Both the position numbers and the translations under genes were made by a program. The notes under the pieces were generated by a model. That model did no database searches, was not told the origin of the DNA, and saw only the letters and a list, made by a program, of their open reading frames with translations. This document shows, one piece after another, positions 15,953 through 23,262 of a stretch of DNA of 34,306 bases (the first letter of the stretch is position 1; every line of letters begins with the position of its first letter). Origin of the DNA: Pseudoduganella aquatica (GTDB lineage Bacteria > Pseudomonadota > Gammaproteobacteria > Burkholderiales > Burkholderiaceae_D); contig NZ_WWCU01000049.1 of assembly GCF_009857595.1 (NCBI RefSeq), positions 1 through 34,306 on the forward strand, written 5' to 3'.

Positions 15953-17811
15953 GTGAACGTTCATACGTGGCTCGACCGGCTGCTGCTTTGGCAGAAGTTC
16001 ATTATCCTCAGCGTGATTGCCCTGCTGCTGGCCAGCATTCCCACAGCGCTTTACCTGAACGAGGCCGGCAAGTCGCTGGCTGCGGCGCAGTCCGAAACCG
16101 CAGGCCTGGCGCCCTCCGCCGCCATCCTGAAAGTCATCCAGAACACGCAGCAGCACCGCGGCCTGGCCGCGCTGGCACTGGGCGGCGTGGCGGGCGCGCA
16201 GGAAAAGCGCGAGGCCAAGCAGCGCGAAGCGGACGAGGCCTACGAAAAAATGGACGCCATCATCCGCGGCTTCCACAACCGCGCCATCGAGCAAGCGTGA
16301 GAGCAGCCCAAGAAGGACTGGGCCGCGCTGCGCGCGCAGGTGGCGGGCCGCAGCATCTCGGTGCCGGCCAGCTATGAAGCGCACACGGCGCTGGTACCCC
16401 GGCTGCTGGTGGTGAACGACCTGATCGGCGACCTGTTCGGCCTGAGCCTGGACCCCGAGCTGGACAGCTACCAGCTGATCCAGGCCATGTACTACCAGCT
16501 GCCCTATCTGACCGAAGAAACCGGCAAGATGCGCGCCAAGGGCGCCGGCCTGCTGGCCAAGCAGGAAGCGTCGCCGGAGGACAGGATGGCGCTGGCGGCC
16601 ATCGTGGCGCGCGTGAACGACAGGCTGACGCAGACCGGTACCGCCTACAACAAATCGGTGGGCGCCAATCCCGACGTCAAAACCAAGCTGGGCGCGCAAT
16701 GGCAGGACGTGCAGGAGCTGGCGCAGAAATCCATGCAGCTGGCCAACGAGCAGATCGTGCGCGCCGAGGCCCTCACCTATCCCGGCACCGATTACGTGGC
16801 GCAGACCACCAAGGCCATCGACGCGCAGTTCGCCGCCAACTAGGCCGCCAGCAAGGAACTGGAGTCCATCCTGGCGCAACGCATCGCCAGCCTGCGCGGC
16901 ACACGCTGGATCATGATCGGCTCCATGCTGGGCCTGATCGTGCTGGCCGGCCTGGTTGCGCGCCTGATCGCCCGCTCGGTCAGCGTGCCGCTGGAAGACG
17001 CGGTGCGCATCTCGCAGCGCATTGCGCAGGGCGACCTGACGGCGCACTTCGCGCTGGGCGGGCGCAGCGAGACGGCGCAGCTGACGCGGGCGCTGAAGGA
17101 GATGAACGACAGCCTGGTCGGCATCGTCGGCAGCGTGCGCTGCAGCATAGACACGATAGGCCACGCCTCCAGCGATATCGCCAACGGCAACTCCGACCTG
17201 TCCGCGCGCACCGAGGCGCAGGCCTCCAACCTGGAAGAAACCGCCGCCTCCATGGAGCAGATCACCTCCACCGTGCGCCAGAGCGCGGACCACGCGCGCC
17301 AGGCGGACGAACTGGTCAGCAGCGCGACGGCCGTGGCCAGCAAGGGCGGCAACGTGGTGGAACAGGTGGTGCAGACCATGGCAACCTGGCGCAGCGCAGC
17401 GCCAGCGCCGCCAAGGAAATCAAGGACCTGATCAACGACAGCGTGAGCAAGGTCGATGCCGGAAATGTGCTGGCCGCCGATGCGGGCAAGGCCATGAGCG
17501 AGGTGGTCGACAGCGTGCGGCGCATCACCACCATCATGTCCGATATCGTGCACGCGGCGCAGGAGCAGAGTTCGGGCATCGAGCAGGTGAATCAGGCCAT
17601 CACCCAGATCGACGAGATGACGCAGCAGAACGCGGCGCTGGTGGAACAGGCGGCGGCCGCTTCGGAGAGCCTGCGCGAGCAGGCCGGCGCGCTGTCGGAC
17701 GCGGTGGCCGTGTTTACCCTGCAGGAGAACGAAGCGGCGCATGCGCCCCACGCGCCGAAACGCCCGGCGGCGCGGCCGCTGGCACTGGTGCGCAGCGCAC
17801 GGGCGGGCTGA
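15953..17811 (+). pseudogene. Methyl-accepting chemotaxis protein, degraded (two stops and internal deletion)
   Basis: Starts at GTG 15953 with a first transmembrane helix (FIILSVIALLLASIP), then a helical periplasmic sensor with KVIQNTQQHRGLAALALGG. The frame is cut by TGA at 16298-16300 and TAG at 16841-16843, yet coding continues in the same frame on both sides: a second membrane helix (WIMIGSMLGLIVLAGLVARLI), HAMP domain, and LSARTEAQASNLEETAASMEQ. At 17380-17383 the text jumps from VVEQVVQTM directly to NLAQRSASAAKEIKDLI in another frame. The roughly 53 residues that normally lie between, the conserved hairpin tip that contacts CheA and CheW, are missing. It then runs to a normal end with EQSSGIEQVNQAI. 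Three independent lesions make a single sequencing error unlikely. Confidence 0.92.
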
Positions 17812-17828
17812 ACGCCAGGGCGGCGTTC
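17810..17828 (+). terminator. Hairpin overlapping the stop of the MCP pseudogene
   Basis: GAACGCC (17810-17816), a 5-base loop, and GGCGTTC (17822-17828) pair perfectly; a pyrimidine-rich CCGTTTCCTT follows. Plausible intrinsic terminator insulating the MarR operon. Confidence 0.5.
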
Positions 17829-17848
17829 CCGTTTCCTTGAAAATTTTG

Positions 17849-17887
17849 ATTAGGACTCCTTTACAAATGCGAAAACAGGTCTATAAT
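17849..17887 (+). promoter_or_regulatory. marR promoter with ATTAGGACTCCT operator
   Basis: TTTACA (17860-17865) and TATAAT (17882-17887) are 16 bases apart. ATTAGGACTCCT (17849-17860) abuts the -35; its core AGGA-C-TCCT is a dyad and the same 12 bases recur at 18573-18584 in front of the next gene. Probable binding site of the MarR protein encoded immediately downstream. The predicted transcription start falls at or within a base of the ATG (17895). Confidence 0.65.
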
Positions 17888-17894
17888 TCTCAGC

Positions 17895-18548
17895 ATGGAC
17901 ATCAAACCTGAAACCCCTTGGGACGGCACCCCGGATGTGTCGGCGCGCATTATCACGGCGATCTCGCGTATCGCCAGTGTCATGCGCTCCGGCGTGTGGG
18001 AGTTCGCCACCAGCGAAAACCTGAACCCGGCCCAGGTCGACATACTGCAGCTGCTGCATGCGCGTCCGAAAGGCGTGCGGCTGTCGTGGGTGGCGGCGCA
18101 GCTGTCCATCTCGGCCGCCAGCGCCAGCGACTCGGTCGCTTCGCTGGTGTCCAAAGGCCTGGTGCGCAAGGCGCGCGCCGAGGATGACGGGCGCGCCACG
18201 GCCCTGTTCCTCACTGCCGCCGGCACGGCGGTGGCCGTCCGCATCGGCAGCGCCGTCAGCTTTGCAGACGACGCCGCCGCCGCCCTGCCGCCCGCGCTGC
18301 AGGTGCAGATGCTGACCGGCCTGCTGAAGCTGATCGCCGAGCTGCAAACGTCCGAACGCTTTCCGGCATTGCGGGCCTGCCCGTCGTGCCGCCACTTTGA
18401 AGCCAACAAGTATCCCGGCGCGGCCACCCCGCACCACTGTGCATTGGTCAACGCGCCGCTGCCGATCGCGTTTATCCGCATCGACTGCGCTGAGCATGAA
18501 GAGGCCGATTTGGCCACCCAGCAACGGAACTGGGCGCAATTTGCATGA
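17895..18548 (+). CDS. MarR-family regulator with C-terminal cysteine cluster
   Basis: 217 residues, longer than the ~140-170 of ordinary MarR proteins. The winged helix spans ~45-115 (LNPAQVDILQLLHARPKG; LSWVAAQLSISAASASDSVASLV; KGLVRKARAEDDGRATALFLT). An extra C-terminal module contains C162-x2-C165 (CPSCRHFE), H181-C182, and C198 next to H201 (DCAEHE), a plausible zinc or Fe-S ligand set or redox switch. No Shine-Dalgarno is visible upstream and the -10 hexamer ends 7 bases before the ATG, so the mRNA may be leaderless. Neighbours are an AhpD-like protein and a redoxin, with the same operator-like dyad before both units. I infer a repressor sensing an oxidant or electrophile; the inducer is unknown. 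Confidence 0.88.
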   Translation: MDIKPETPWDGTPDVSARIITAISRIASVMRSGVWEFATSENLNPAQVDILQLLHARPKGVRLSWVAAQLSISAASASDSVASLVSKGLVRKARAEDDGRATALFLTAAGTAVAVRIGSAVSFADDAAAALPPALQVQMLTGLLKLIAELQTSERFPALRACPSCRHFEANKYPGAATPHHCALVNAPLPIAFIRIDCAEHEEADLATQQRNWAQFA

Positions 18549-18560
18549 CCTTCCGTTTTT

Positions 18561-18589
18561 TTGCCCTATTTAATTAGGACTCCTACTTT
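18561..18589 (+). promoter_or_regulatory. Promoter and second ATTAGGACTCCT operator before AhpD-like gene
   Basis: TTGCCC (18561-18566) and TACTTT (18584-18589) are 17 bases apart. The dyad TAGGA-C-TCCTA (18575-18585), inside the 12-base word shared with 17849-17860, occupies the spacer, an ideal repressor position. A GAAAGG Shine-Dalgarno follows at 18596-18601. Confidence 0.6.
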
Positions 18590-18608
18590 AATTTTGAAAG
18601 GAAATACC

Positions 18609-19151
18609 ATGTCCCGCATTCAACTCGTCACCCCAGCCGACACTACCGGCGAACGCCAGCAACTGCTGGGCCAGATCCAGCAAGCCTTCGGCGCCACGCC
18701 GAATATGTTCAAGGCCGTGGCCAATTCCACCGCCGCCCTGAAAAGCATGTGGGGCTCCTTCGGCGCGCTGGGCGGCGGCGTCATCCCGGCCAAGCTGGGC
18801 GAACAGATCGCGGTCGCCATCGCCGACCGCAACAACTGCGAATACTGCCTGGCCGCGCACACCGCCCTGGGCCGCAAAGCCGGCGCCAGCGCGGAAGAAA
18901 TGAGCGCCGCGCAAGCCGGCCAGTCGGCCGACGCCAAGACCGCCGCCGCGCTGCGCTTCGCCGTGGCCGTGGTGAACAACCGCGCCCAGATCGCCGACGC
19001 GGATGTGGCCGGCCTGCGCGAAGCCGGCTACAGCGACGAGGAAATCGTCGAGATCCTGGCGCACGTGGCGCTCAACCTGTTCACCAACTACATCAACGTG
19101 GCCTTCCAGGTGCCGGTCGATTTCCCGTCCGTCAAACTGCGCGCCAAATAA
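18609..19151 (+). CDS. Carboxymuconolactone decarboxylase / AhpD-like protein
   Basis: 180 residues from ATG 18609, preceded by GAAAGG. The AhpD-like all-helical fold is marked by NNCEYCLAAHT, giving C77-x2-C80-x3-H84, the redox-active CxxC with proton-relay histidine used by alkylhydroperoxidase D-type peroxidases. FGATPNMFKAVANS at ~27-40 and HVALNLFTNYINVAF near the C terminus are typical of the peroxidase-related CMD subgroup. It probably reduces organic peroxides or reactive electrophiles through the cysteine pair, with an unknown electron donor. It is the first gene of a two-gene unit with the redoxin 12 bases downstream and shares a predicted MarR operator. Confidence 0.9.
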   Translation: MSRIQLVTPADTTGERQQLLGQIQQAFGATPNMFKAVANSTAALKSMWGSFGALGGGVIPAKLGEQIAVAIADRNNCEYCLAAHTALGRKAGASAEEMSAAQAGQSADAKTAAALRFAVAVVNNRAQIADADVAGLREAGYSDEEIVEILAHVALNLFTNYINVAFQVPVDFPSVKLRAK

Positions 19152-19163
19152 GGGGAAAGCGCC

Positions 19164-19688
19164 ATGCTCATCAACCATCCCGCGCCGGAACTGCAGGTTT
19201 CGGCCTGGCTGAATACAAGCCAGCCTCTCAGCCTGTCCGCGCTGCGCCGCAAAGTCGTGGCGCTGTACGCTTTCCAGATGCTGTGCCCTGGCTGCGTGTC
19301 GCACGGCATTCCGCAGGCCAAGCTGATCCGCGAAAGCTTCAGCGCGGACGAGGTTGCCGTTATCGGCCTGCACAGCGTATTCGAGCACCACGACGTCATG
19401 ACGCAGCGCGCGCTGGAAGTGTTTATGCATGAATACCGCATCAACTTCCCGGTGGCCGTGGACATGCCCTCCTCCAACGGCCCGGTGCCGCTGACGATGG
19501 AGCAGTACCAGCTGCGCGGCACGCCCAGCCTGCTGCTGATCGACCGTGCCGGCAAGCTGCGTTTCAGCCACTTCGGCCGCGCCGGGGACATGCAGGTCGG
19601 CGCTCTGATCGGCCAGTTGCTGGCCGATCCGGTGGCCTCGCCGGACAACGCTGCGTGCAGCGAAGAAGGCTGCGCCATCGGGCGCTAG
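19164..19688 (+). CDS. Thioredoxin-fold peroxiredoxin-like (AhpC/TSA-type) protein
   Basis: 174 residues. The fold begins with PAPELQVSAWLNT and the strand VVALYAFQMLCPGC holds C41-P-G-C44, a CxxC thioredoxin-type active site. A cis-proline lies in LRGTPSLLLIDRAGKLRFSHFG. There is no signal peptide, so it should act in the cytoplasm as a disulfide reductase or peroxidase partner. An unusual extra pair, C165 and C170 (CSEEGC), sits five residues from the C terminus and could relay electrons to or from the active site. Its start is 12 bases after the AhpD-like stop with GGGGAAAG as Shine-Dalgarno, so the two are co-translated; it is a good candidate electron donor to that CxxC protein. Confidence 0.85.
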   Translation: MLINHPAPELQVSAWLNTSQPLSLSALRRKVVALYAFQMLCPGCVSHGIPQAKLIRESFSADEVAVIGLHSVFEHHDVMTQRALEVFMHEYRINFPVAVDMPSSNGPVPLTMEQYQLRGTPSLLLIDRAGKLRFSHFGRAGDMQVGALIGQLLADPVASPDNAACSEEGCAIGR

Positions 19689-19705
19689 CAGCGGCTGGCG
19701 CGGAG

Positions 19706-19730
19706 TGCCGCCCGCCAGGCGCGGGCGGCA
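19706..19730 (+). terminator. Strong hairpin after redoxin gene
   Basis: TGCCGCCCGC (19706-19715) and GCGGGCGGCA (19721-19730) form a perfect 10-bp GC-rich stem with a 5-base loop, 18 bases after the redoxin stop. No long T-tract follows (TTGCCTTG), so termination may be partial or Rho-assisted. Confidence 0.55.
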
Positions 19731-19816
19731 TTGCCTTGCATTCAATTCGGCAACTATGTTTCCTTGCAGGAAAAATAGTGACATAATTACGCGAGCAAAA
19801 AACCGCACGCGCCACA

Positions 19817-20254
19817 ATGACTCACGTATCAGATATTCAGACCCTGCTGGACCAGCGCTTGAAGGCGACTGGCTGGCAAATTGCCCAAACCGTTGTCCTC
19901 GGCCTGCTGGCCGCCTGCCTGGCCCTGTTCGGCCAGGTCTGCCTGGCGCGCGCGCGCCCCATCTTCCCCTTCATCGACCAGAACTATGAAGCCTGGCAAG
20001 GCGGCTACACGCTGGTGCTGACCATGATAGGCATCGTATGGGTGGTGGCCATGCTGCAAAAAATCAGCTTCTTCCAGGACTGCCTGGAACGCCTGCGCAG
20101 CCAGCGCCGGCTCGACGAACAGTACGCCTTGCGCGCAGAACAGGCCGAGCAGGCGCGCCTGGAGAAGCTGGCCGCCAAGGAAGCAAGGGAAGCGGAATCC
20201 GCCCGCCCCTCCAGGGTGAACAGAAACGCGCGCAGCAATAAATTCGACTACTGA
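19817..20254 (+). CDS. Hypothetical two-helix membrane protein with coiled-coil tail
   Basis: 145 residues; family not recognised. Two hydrophobic segments are visible, ~21-44 (QTVVLGLLAACLALFGQVCLA) and ~62-82 (YTLVLTMIGIVWVVAML), joined by a short loop with PIFPFIDQNYEAWQGG. The remainder (~85-145) is a charged, Ala/Glu/Arg-rich helix (RAEQAEQARLEKLAAKEARE), probably a cytoplasmic coiled coil, ending in an Arg/Asn-rich tail. A small inner-membrane scaffold or subunit is possible. It appears monocistronic, lying between two hairpin-bounded gaps. Confidence 0.65.
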   Translation: MTHVSDIQTLLDQRLKATGWQIAQTVVLGLLAACLALFGQVCLARARPIFPFIDQNYEAWQGGYTLVLTMIGIVWVVAMLQKISFFQDCLERLRSQRRLDEQYALRAEQAEQARLEKLAAKEAREAESARPSRVNRNARSNKFDY

Positions 20255-20281
20255 ACCGGCGTTAGCCAGCGCACGGTCAGC

Positions 20282-20297
20282 AGGCGCGATCGCGCCT
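20282..20297. terminator. 16-bp perfect palindrome AGGCGCGATCGCGCCT
   Basis: Reads as a 6-bp stem with GATC loop, 27 bases after the membrane-protein stop. It may terminate that transcript, though no T-run follows; as DNA it also contains GCGATCGC. Confidence 0.35.
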
Positions 20298-20303
20298 AGC
20301 ATC

Positions 20304-20347
20304 TCTCCCGAAGGCCAAGGCATAAAGCCTGGCCACCCCTTGGGAGA
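20304..20347 (+). promoter_or_regulatory. 5'-UTR hairpin sequestering the Shine-Dalgarno of the flavin split-barrel gene
   Basis: TCTCCC (20304-20309) is fully complementary to GGGAGA (20342-20347), which is the Shine-Dalgarno 5 bases before ATG 20353. An inner stem pairs GGCC...AGGC (20313-20321) with GCCTGGCC (20327-20334) around an ATAAA loop with one bulged A. The ribosome site would be closed when folded: an RNA thermometer-like or ligand/antisense-responsive element is possible. Structure read by eye. Confidence 0.45.
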
Positions 20348-20352
20348 ATGCC

Positions 20353-20850
20353 ATGCAAGAAGACCACCACCAGAATCTGACCGGCGCCGACGCCGTTAAA
20401 CGCATCAAGGACATCGTCGAGGAAGCCAAGTCGGGCTTCCTCTGCACCGCAGGCCATGTCGTGCCCATGAGCCCACTGAAAGTGGACGAGGCCGGCAACC
20501 TGTGGTTCCTCAGCGCCAGCGACAGCCGGCACAACCAGGAGATCGAAGCCAATCCGGCGGTGCGCATGTATTTCCAGGCCTCGCACCATTCCGGCTTCTT
20601 ATATTTCGACGGCCATGCCGCCATCTCGCGCGACGCGGCGATGATCAAGGAACTGTGGAGTTTTACTTTGAAAACCTGGTTCACCGAGGGCGAGCATGAC
20701 CCGCGCATTACGGTGATCCAGGTGCGCCCGCTGGACGGCTACTACTGGGACAACAAGCACGGCAACGCCGTGGCCAGCGCCAAGATGCTGGCCGGCGCCG
20801 TTATCGGGCAGACGCTGGACGACTCGATCGAAGGGACGCTGCGGCTGTAG
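20353..20850 (+). CDS. Pyridoxamine 5'-phosphate oxidase-fold 'general stress protein 26'-like
   Basis: 165 residues of FMN-binding split-barrel type. Recognisable features are DIVEEAKSGFLCTAG, VVPMSPLKVDEAGNLWFLSA (the strand pair preceding the flavin phosphate site), SRHNQEIEANPAVRMYFQ, and ITVIQVRPLDGYYWDNKHG near the C terminus, all typical of the stress protein 26 group. These proteins bind FMN or FAD (or F420 in actinobacteria) and are linked to stress, but the reaction is undefined. No signal peptide. Its Shine-Dalgarno is predicted to be buried in the hairpin at 20304-20347. Convergent with yggL. Confidence 0.85.
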   Translation: MQEDHHQNLTGADAVKRIKDIVEEAKSGFLCTAGHVVPMSPLKVDEAGNLWFLSASDSRHNQEIEANPAVRMYFQASHHSGFLYFDGHAAISRDAAMIKELWSFTLKTWFTEGEHDPRITVIQVRPLDGYYWDNKHGNAVASAKMLAGAVIGQTLDDSIEGTLRL

Positions 20851-20862
20851 CCGCACGCCCTG

Positions 20863-21210
20863 TCAGCCCCATCCGTACCAGGCGTCGCGCAGTTCGCCGA
20901 TCTGGATTTGCTGCAGCACGCCCTGGCTTTCCAGCCAGTTGCGCACCAGTTCGCGGTGGCTTTCTTCGACTTTGCCGTAGGCCTTGCCGGACACCACGAA
21001 GCCACTAAAATCGCTATTCATGCCGCCGCCGAAGGCCAGGCCGTTGGCTTCGACGGCCTCCAGCAGGAAGCGGTACAGCAGGCTGTCGCGCTGCGCCGCG
21101 TCCTGGCCGTCGGCCAGCTTGGCGTCGACCATAAAGCCCAGTTCCTGGAATTCGCCCAGGTGCATTTTCTTGCGCTGGCGCCGGTTGGCGCGGTGATGGG
21201 ATCGGCTCAT
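20863..21210 (-). CDS. yggL: YggL family protein (DUF469)
   Basis: 115 residues closely matching Escherichia coli YggL in plan: a basic N terminus (HHRANRRQRKKMHLGEFQELGF), the conserved LGEFQELGFMV strand, FLLEAVEANGLAFGG, and the ending RNWLESQGVLQQIQIGELRDAWYGW. YggL has been reported as a 50S ribosome-associated protein; that is family knowledge, not visible here. The ATG at 21210 starts a long basic tail suitable for RNA binding. Single gene, convergent with the stress-protein gene and upstream of a tail-to-head neighbour on the same strand. Confidence 0.85.
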   Translation of the reverse strand: MSRSHHRANRRQRKKMHLGEFQELGFMVDAKLADGQDAAQRDSLLYRFLLEAVEANGLAFGGGMNSDFSGFVVSGKAYGKVEESHRELVRNWLESQGVLQQIQIGELRDAWYGWG

Positions 21211-21280
21211 ATTGTTCTATCCGCTGAGTGTGAAAGCCGGATTGTCGCATGCGCCCGCGCCAGCGCAAAGCGCCTGCCCG

Positions 21281-21940
21281 CTAGTCGCCCAGGCAAGCCT
21301 TGCACGCCGCCTCGGGGAAGCGCGCCTGGCAGCTGCGCTGGCCCGGATATTTGAGCTCGATCTGCTTGTAGTGGATGCAGCTGTCCGGAGTCAGCGCGGT
21401 GATGGCCGGCTGCTGGTAGGTCAGGCCGGCCTTGTCGCGCACGCTGAGGCGCGAACCGTTGCCGTCCGAGCGCAGCTCGATGCCGCCATCCTTGGTGATG
21501 AGCGTGAGCGCGCTGTCCTGCGACGGGTCGGGTCCGGCCACCATGATGGCGGCCATGCGGTGCTTGGAATCCAGGGTCAGCATGGCGTTGCTGCCGTTGT
21601 CCTGCGTGACGTAGCCGCCGCGCTCGATGCCTTCCTCGTCGTAGATGATCATGCCCGCCGCCTTGCTGCCGCGCTTGGACACGTGGCCGCCGGCCATTAC
21701 CGCGTCCGGCAGGTCGCCGCCCAGGCGGGCGCGAACGATGCCCTTGCCATCGACCACCACCACTTCCTTGGCGCGCACGCTGTCGAAGATGGCGTTTTTC
21801 AGGCTGGCGCCGGCCATGGCGCCGCCGCCGGCCAGCAGCAGCAAACCGGCCACCCACAAGCCGTTCTGACGGTTCAGGCGCTTGCGCAGCCGGACATTCT
21901 CTTGCTCGCAGGCGAGCAGGCGTTGTTCTATCGAGGTCAA
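21281..21940 (-). CDS. Hypothetical membrane-anchored beta-rich protein
   Basis: 219 residues from a TTG at 21940, chosen because AGGAGA lies 6 bases upstream (21947-21952); the longer frame upstream would overlap the divergent dehydrogenase promoter. Architecture: a short coiled coil (IEQRLLACEQENVRLRKRLN), one transmembrane helix (LWVAGLLLLAGGGAMAGA), then a repetitive beta domain in which strands end in VVVDGKGIVRARLGG, MIIYDEEGIERGGYV, AMLTLDSKHRMAAIMVAG and ITKDGGIELRSDGNG, resembling a stacked beta-prism/solenoid. Four cysteines cluster in the last 40 residues. I do not know the family function. It is divergent from the YqhD-like gene. Confidence 0.65.
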   Translation of the reverse strand: MTSIEQRLLACEQENVRLRKRLNRQNGLWVAGLLLLAGGGAMAGASLKNAIFDSVRAKEVVVVDGKGIVRARLGGDLPDAVMAGGHVSKRGSKAAGMIIYDEEGIERGGYVTQDNGSNAMLTLDSKHRMAAIMVAGPDPSQDSALTLITKDGGIELRSDGNGSRLSVRDKAGLTYQQPAITALTPDSCIHYKQIELKYPGQRSCQARFPEAACKACLGD

Positions 21941-22083
21941 ATCAGGTCTCCTGGTAAGTTCATTGCCAATCTTGCCACATTTCCAGATGGAAATGCAACC
22001 ACCCGTGGCGTGCCAAACACATTGCAGGCGGCTGAGCGATAATGGCGGGCTCAAGCCAGCCAAATTCAAACAAGGAGCCTGCT

Positions 22084-23244
22084 TTGCTTAACTTCGATTT
22101 CCACAACCCTACCCAGATCCTGTTCGGCCAGGGCCAGATCGCCGCCATCACGCCGCTGGTGCCGGCCGGCGCGCGCGTGCTGATGCTGTACGGCGGCGGC
22201 AGCATCAAGCGCAACGGCGTCTACGAGGAAGTGAAGGCTGCGCTGAGCGGCCACACGGTGATCGAATTCGCCGGCATCGAGCCCAACCCGCACTACGAAA
22301 CGCTGATGAAAGCGGTCGCCATCGTCAAGGCCGAGAAGATCGATTTCCTGCTGGCGGTGGGCGGCGGCTCCGTGATCGACGGCACCAAGTTCGTCGCGGC
22401 AGCCGCGCTGTTCGGCGAAGAAGACCCATGGCTGATCCTGAAGAAAGGCGGCGCCAATATCAACGCCGCCCTGCCCTTCGGCAGCGTGCTGACCCTGCCC
22501 GCCACCGGCTCGGAAATGAACGCCGCCAGCGTGGTCACGCGCGCCGCCACGCAGGAAAAGCGCGCCTTCCACAGCCGCCACGTGTTCCCGAAATTCTCCG
22601 TACTCGATCCGAGCAAGACCTTCACGCTGCCGCTGCGCCAGGTGGGCAACGGCGTGGTGGACGCTTTTGTGCACGTGATGGAGCAGTACCTGACCTACCC
22701 GGTCAACGCGCCGGTGCAGGACCGCTGGGCCGAAGGCCTGCTGCTGACGCTGATCGAGGAAGGCCCGAAAACGCTGAGCGAGCCGGAGAACCTGGACGTG
22801 CGCGCCAACGTCATGTGGAGCGCGACCATGGCGCTGAACGGCGTGATCGGCGTGGGCGTGCCCCAGGACTGGGCCACCCACATGATAGGCCACGAGCTGA
22901 CCGCGCTGTACCAGCTGGACCACGCGCAAACCCTGGCCGTGGTGCTGCCGGGCATACTGACGGTGCGCAAGGAAGCCAAGCGCGCCAAGCTGCTGCAGTA
23001 CGCGGCGCGCGTCTGGGGCATCAGCGAGGGCGATGAGGACAGCCGCATCGCCGCCGCCATCGCACGCACGCGCAGCTTCTTCGAGCAGATGGGCGTGCCG
23101 ACGCGCTTGTCCGGCTACGGCCTGGACGCGTCCGCGATCGACGCCGTGGTGGCCGCGCTGGAAGCGCACAAGCTGGTCAAGCTGGGCGAACACCGCGACG
23201 TGGACGCCGCCGCCGCCCGCGCGGCACTGGAGCTCAGTTTGTAA
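22084..23244 (+). CDS. Iron-containing alcohol dehydrogenase, YqhD-like
   Basis: 386 residues from TTG 22084. AAGGAG precedes it by 7 bases and the protein then begins MLNFDFHNPTQILFGQGQI, aligning with YqhD; a GTG/ATG-like start 42 bases further upstream would add a non-homologous extension. Metal ligands are intact: D193, H197 (VVDAFVHVME), H266 and H280 (HELTALYQLDHAQT), each one residue offset from E. coli YqhD. GGGSIK (~37-42) and AVGGGSVIDG (91-100) bind NADPH. The predicted reaction is NADPH-dependent reduction of short-chain aldehydes, including lipid-peroxidation products, to alcohols in the cytoplasm. It is a single gene whose end overlaps the promoter of the riboswitch-controlled receptor. 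Confidence 0.92.
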   Translation: MLNFDFHNPTQILFGQGQIAAITPLVPAGARVLMLYGGGSIKRNGVYEEVKAALSGHTVIEFAGIEPNPHYETLMKAVAIVKAEKIDFLLAVGGGSVIDGTKFVAAAALFGEEDPWLILKKGGANINAALPFGSVLTLPATGSEMNAASVVTRAATQEKRAFHSRHVFPKFSVLDPSKTFTLPLRQVGNGVVDAFVHVMEQYLTYPVNAPVQDRWAEGLLLTLIEEGPKTLSEPENLDVRANVMWSATMALNGVIGVGVPQDWATHMIGHELTALYQLDHAQTLAVVLPGILTVRKEAKRAKLLQYAARVWGISEGDEDSRIAAAIARTRSFFEQMGVPTRLSGYGLDASAIDAVVAALEAHKLVKLGEHRDVDAAAARAALELSL

Positions 23245-23248
23245 ATCG

Positions 23249-23257
23249 TGCTACACT
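23249..23257 (+). promoter_or_regulatory. Extended -10 promoter for the TPP-riboswitch transcript
   Basis: TG-c-TACACT (23249-23257) sits just after the dehydrogenase stop. A start seven bases later (about 23264) coincides with the first base of riboswitch helix P1, so the leader mRNA would begin with the aptamer. No convincing -35, as expected for an extended -10. Confidence 0.5.
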
Positions 23258-23262
23258 TGTAA

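Noticed and set aside
16298..16300. TGA in the MCP gene as a selenocysteine codon
   Set aside because: No cysteine is expected there, no SECIS-like hairpin was evident, and a TAG plus a frameshifting deletion follow; decay is simpler.
22023..22043. TTGCAG and GATAAT as promoter for the YqhD-like gene
   Set aside because: Spacer of only 9 bases is incompatible with sigma-70 recognition.
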